Part shown: one piece after another, positions 5,179-5,179 of the stretch
Position numbering within the stretch: the stretch's first letter is position 1
Layout: the number at the start of each line of letters is the position of its first letter
NCBI RefSeq assembly: GCF_938028775.1
Contig: NZ_CALIZG010000003.1
Coordinates: 1 to 5,179, forward strand
Direction of reading: 5' to 3'
DNA: 5,179 nt
Source: Mogibacterium diversum_A
GTDB taxonomy: Bacteria > Bacillota > Clostridia > Peptostreptococcales > Anaerovoracaceae
Made by a program: the position numbers and the translations under genes
Notes under the pieces: generated by a model
What the model was told of the DNA's origin: nothing
Databases searched by the model: none
What the model saw: the letters and a program-made list of their open reading frames with translations, nothing else

Positions 5179-5179
5179 A

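Overview
The window looks like part of the chromosome of a diderm Firmicute, probably Veillonella or another Negativicute. The basis is AT-rich coding with strong Shine-Dalgarno sites and a firmicute-type IS200 element, next to an operon for an outer-membrane efflux factor, which only a cell with an outer membrane would need. The genus is inferred by recall, not by a search.

Layout. (i) Bases 1-1077 carry the 3' part of an AT-rich gene for an XRE/HigA-type helix-turn-helix protein fused to an ImmA/IrrE-like zinc peptidase. The reading frame is open to the left edge, so the true start lies outside the window. A strong intrinsic terminator follows. (ii) About 1115-1880 is an IS200/IS605-family, IS200-type insertion sequence with structured ends. 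Its single gene, tnpA, has a nonsense codon and a one-base deletion, and the deletion displaces the predicted catalytic tyrosine, so this copy is dead as an autonomous element. (iii) A second terminator hairpin (1887-1919) separates it from a small minus-strand XRE-family regulator (1957-2235). (iv) Divergent from the regulator is an efflux operon. It holds a TolC/OprM-like outer-membrane factor (2404-4104) broken by one in-frame TGA at 3541-3543, an intact YbhG/HlyD-type membrane fusion protein (4126-5166), and a ribosome binding site with a possible GTG start for the next gene at the right edge.

How the parts work together. The outer-membrane factor and fusion protein would bridge an inner-membrane pump, probably an ABC exporter encoded just downstream, to the cell exterior. 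The small divergent regulator is a candidate local repressor. With the TGA, the outer-membrane factor would end at residue 379 of 566 and lose its second barrel and helix repeat. Unless the stop is read through or is an assembly error, the pump must use another outer-membrane channel or is not functional.

I found no wholly new system. The most interesting points are the single-stop lesion in the efflux operon, the exact positions of the tnpA lesions, and the RNA structure at both ends of the insertion sequence, where an inverted repeat sequesters the tnpA ribosome binding site.
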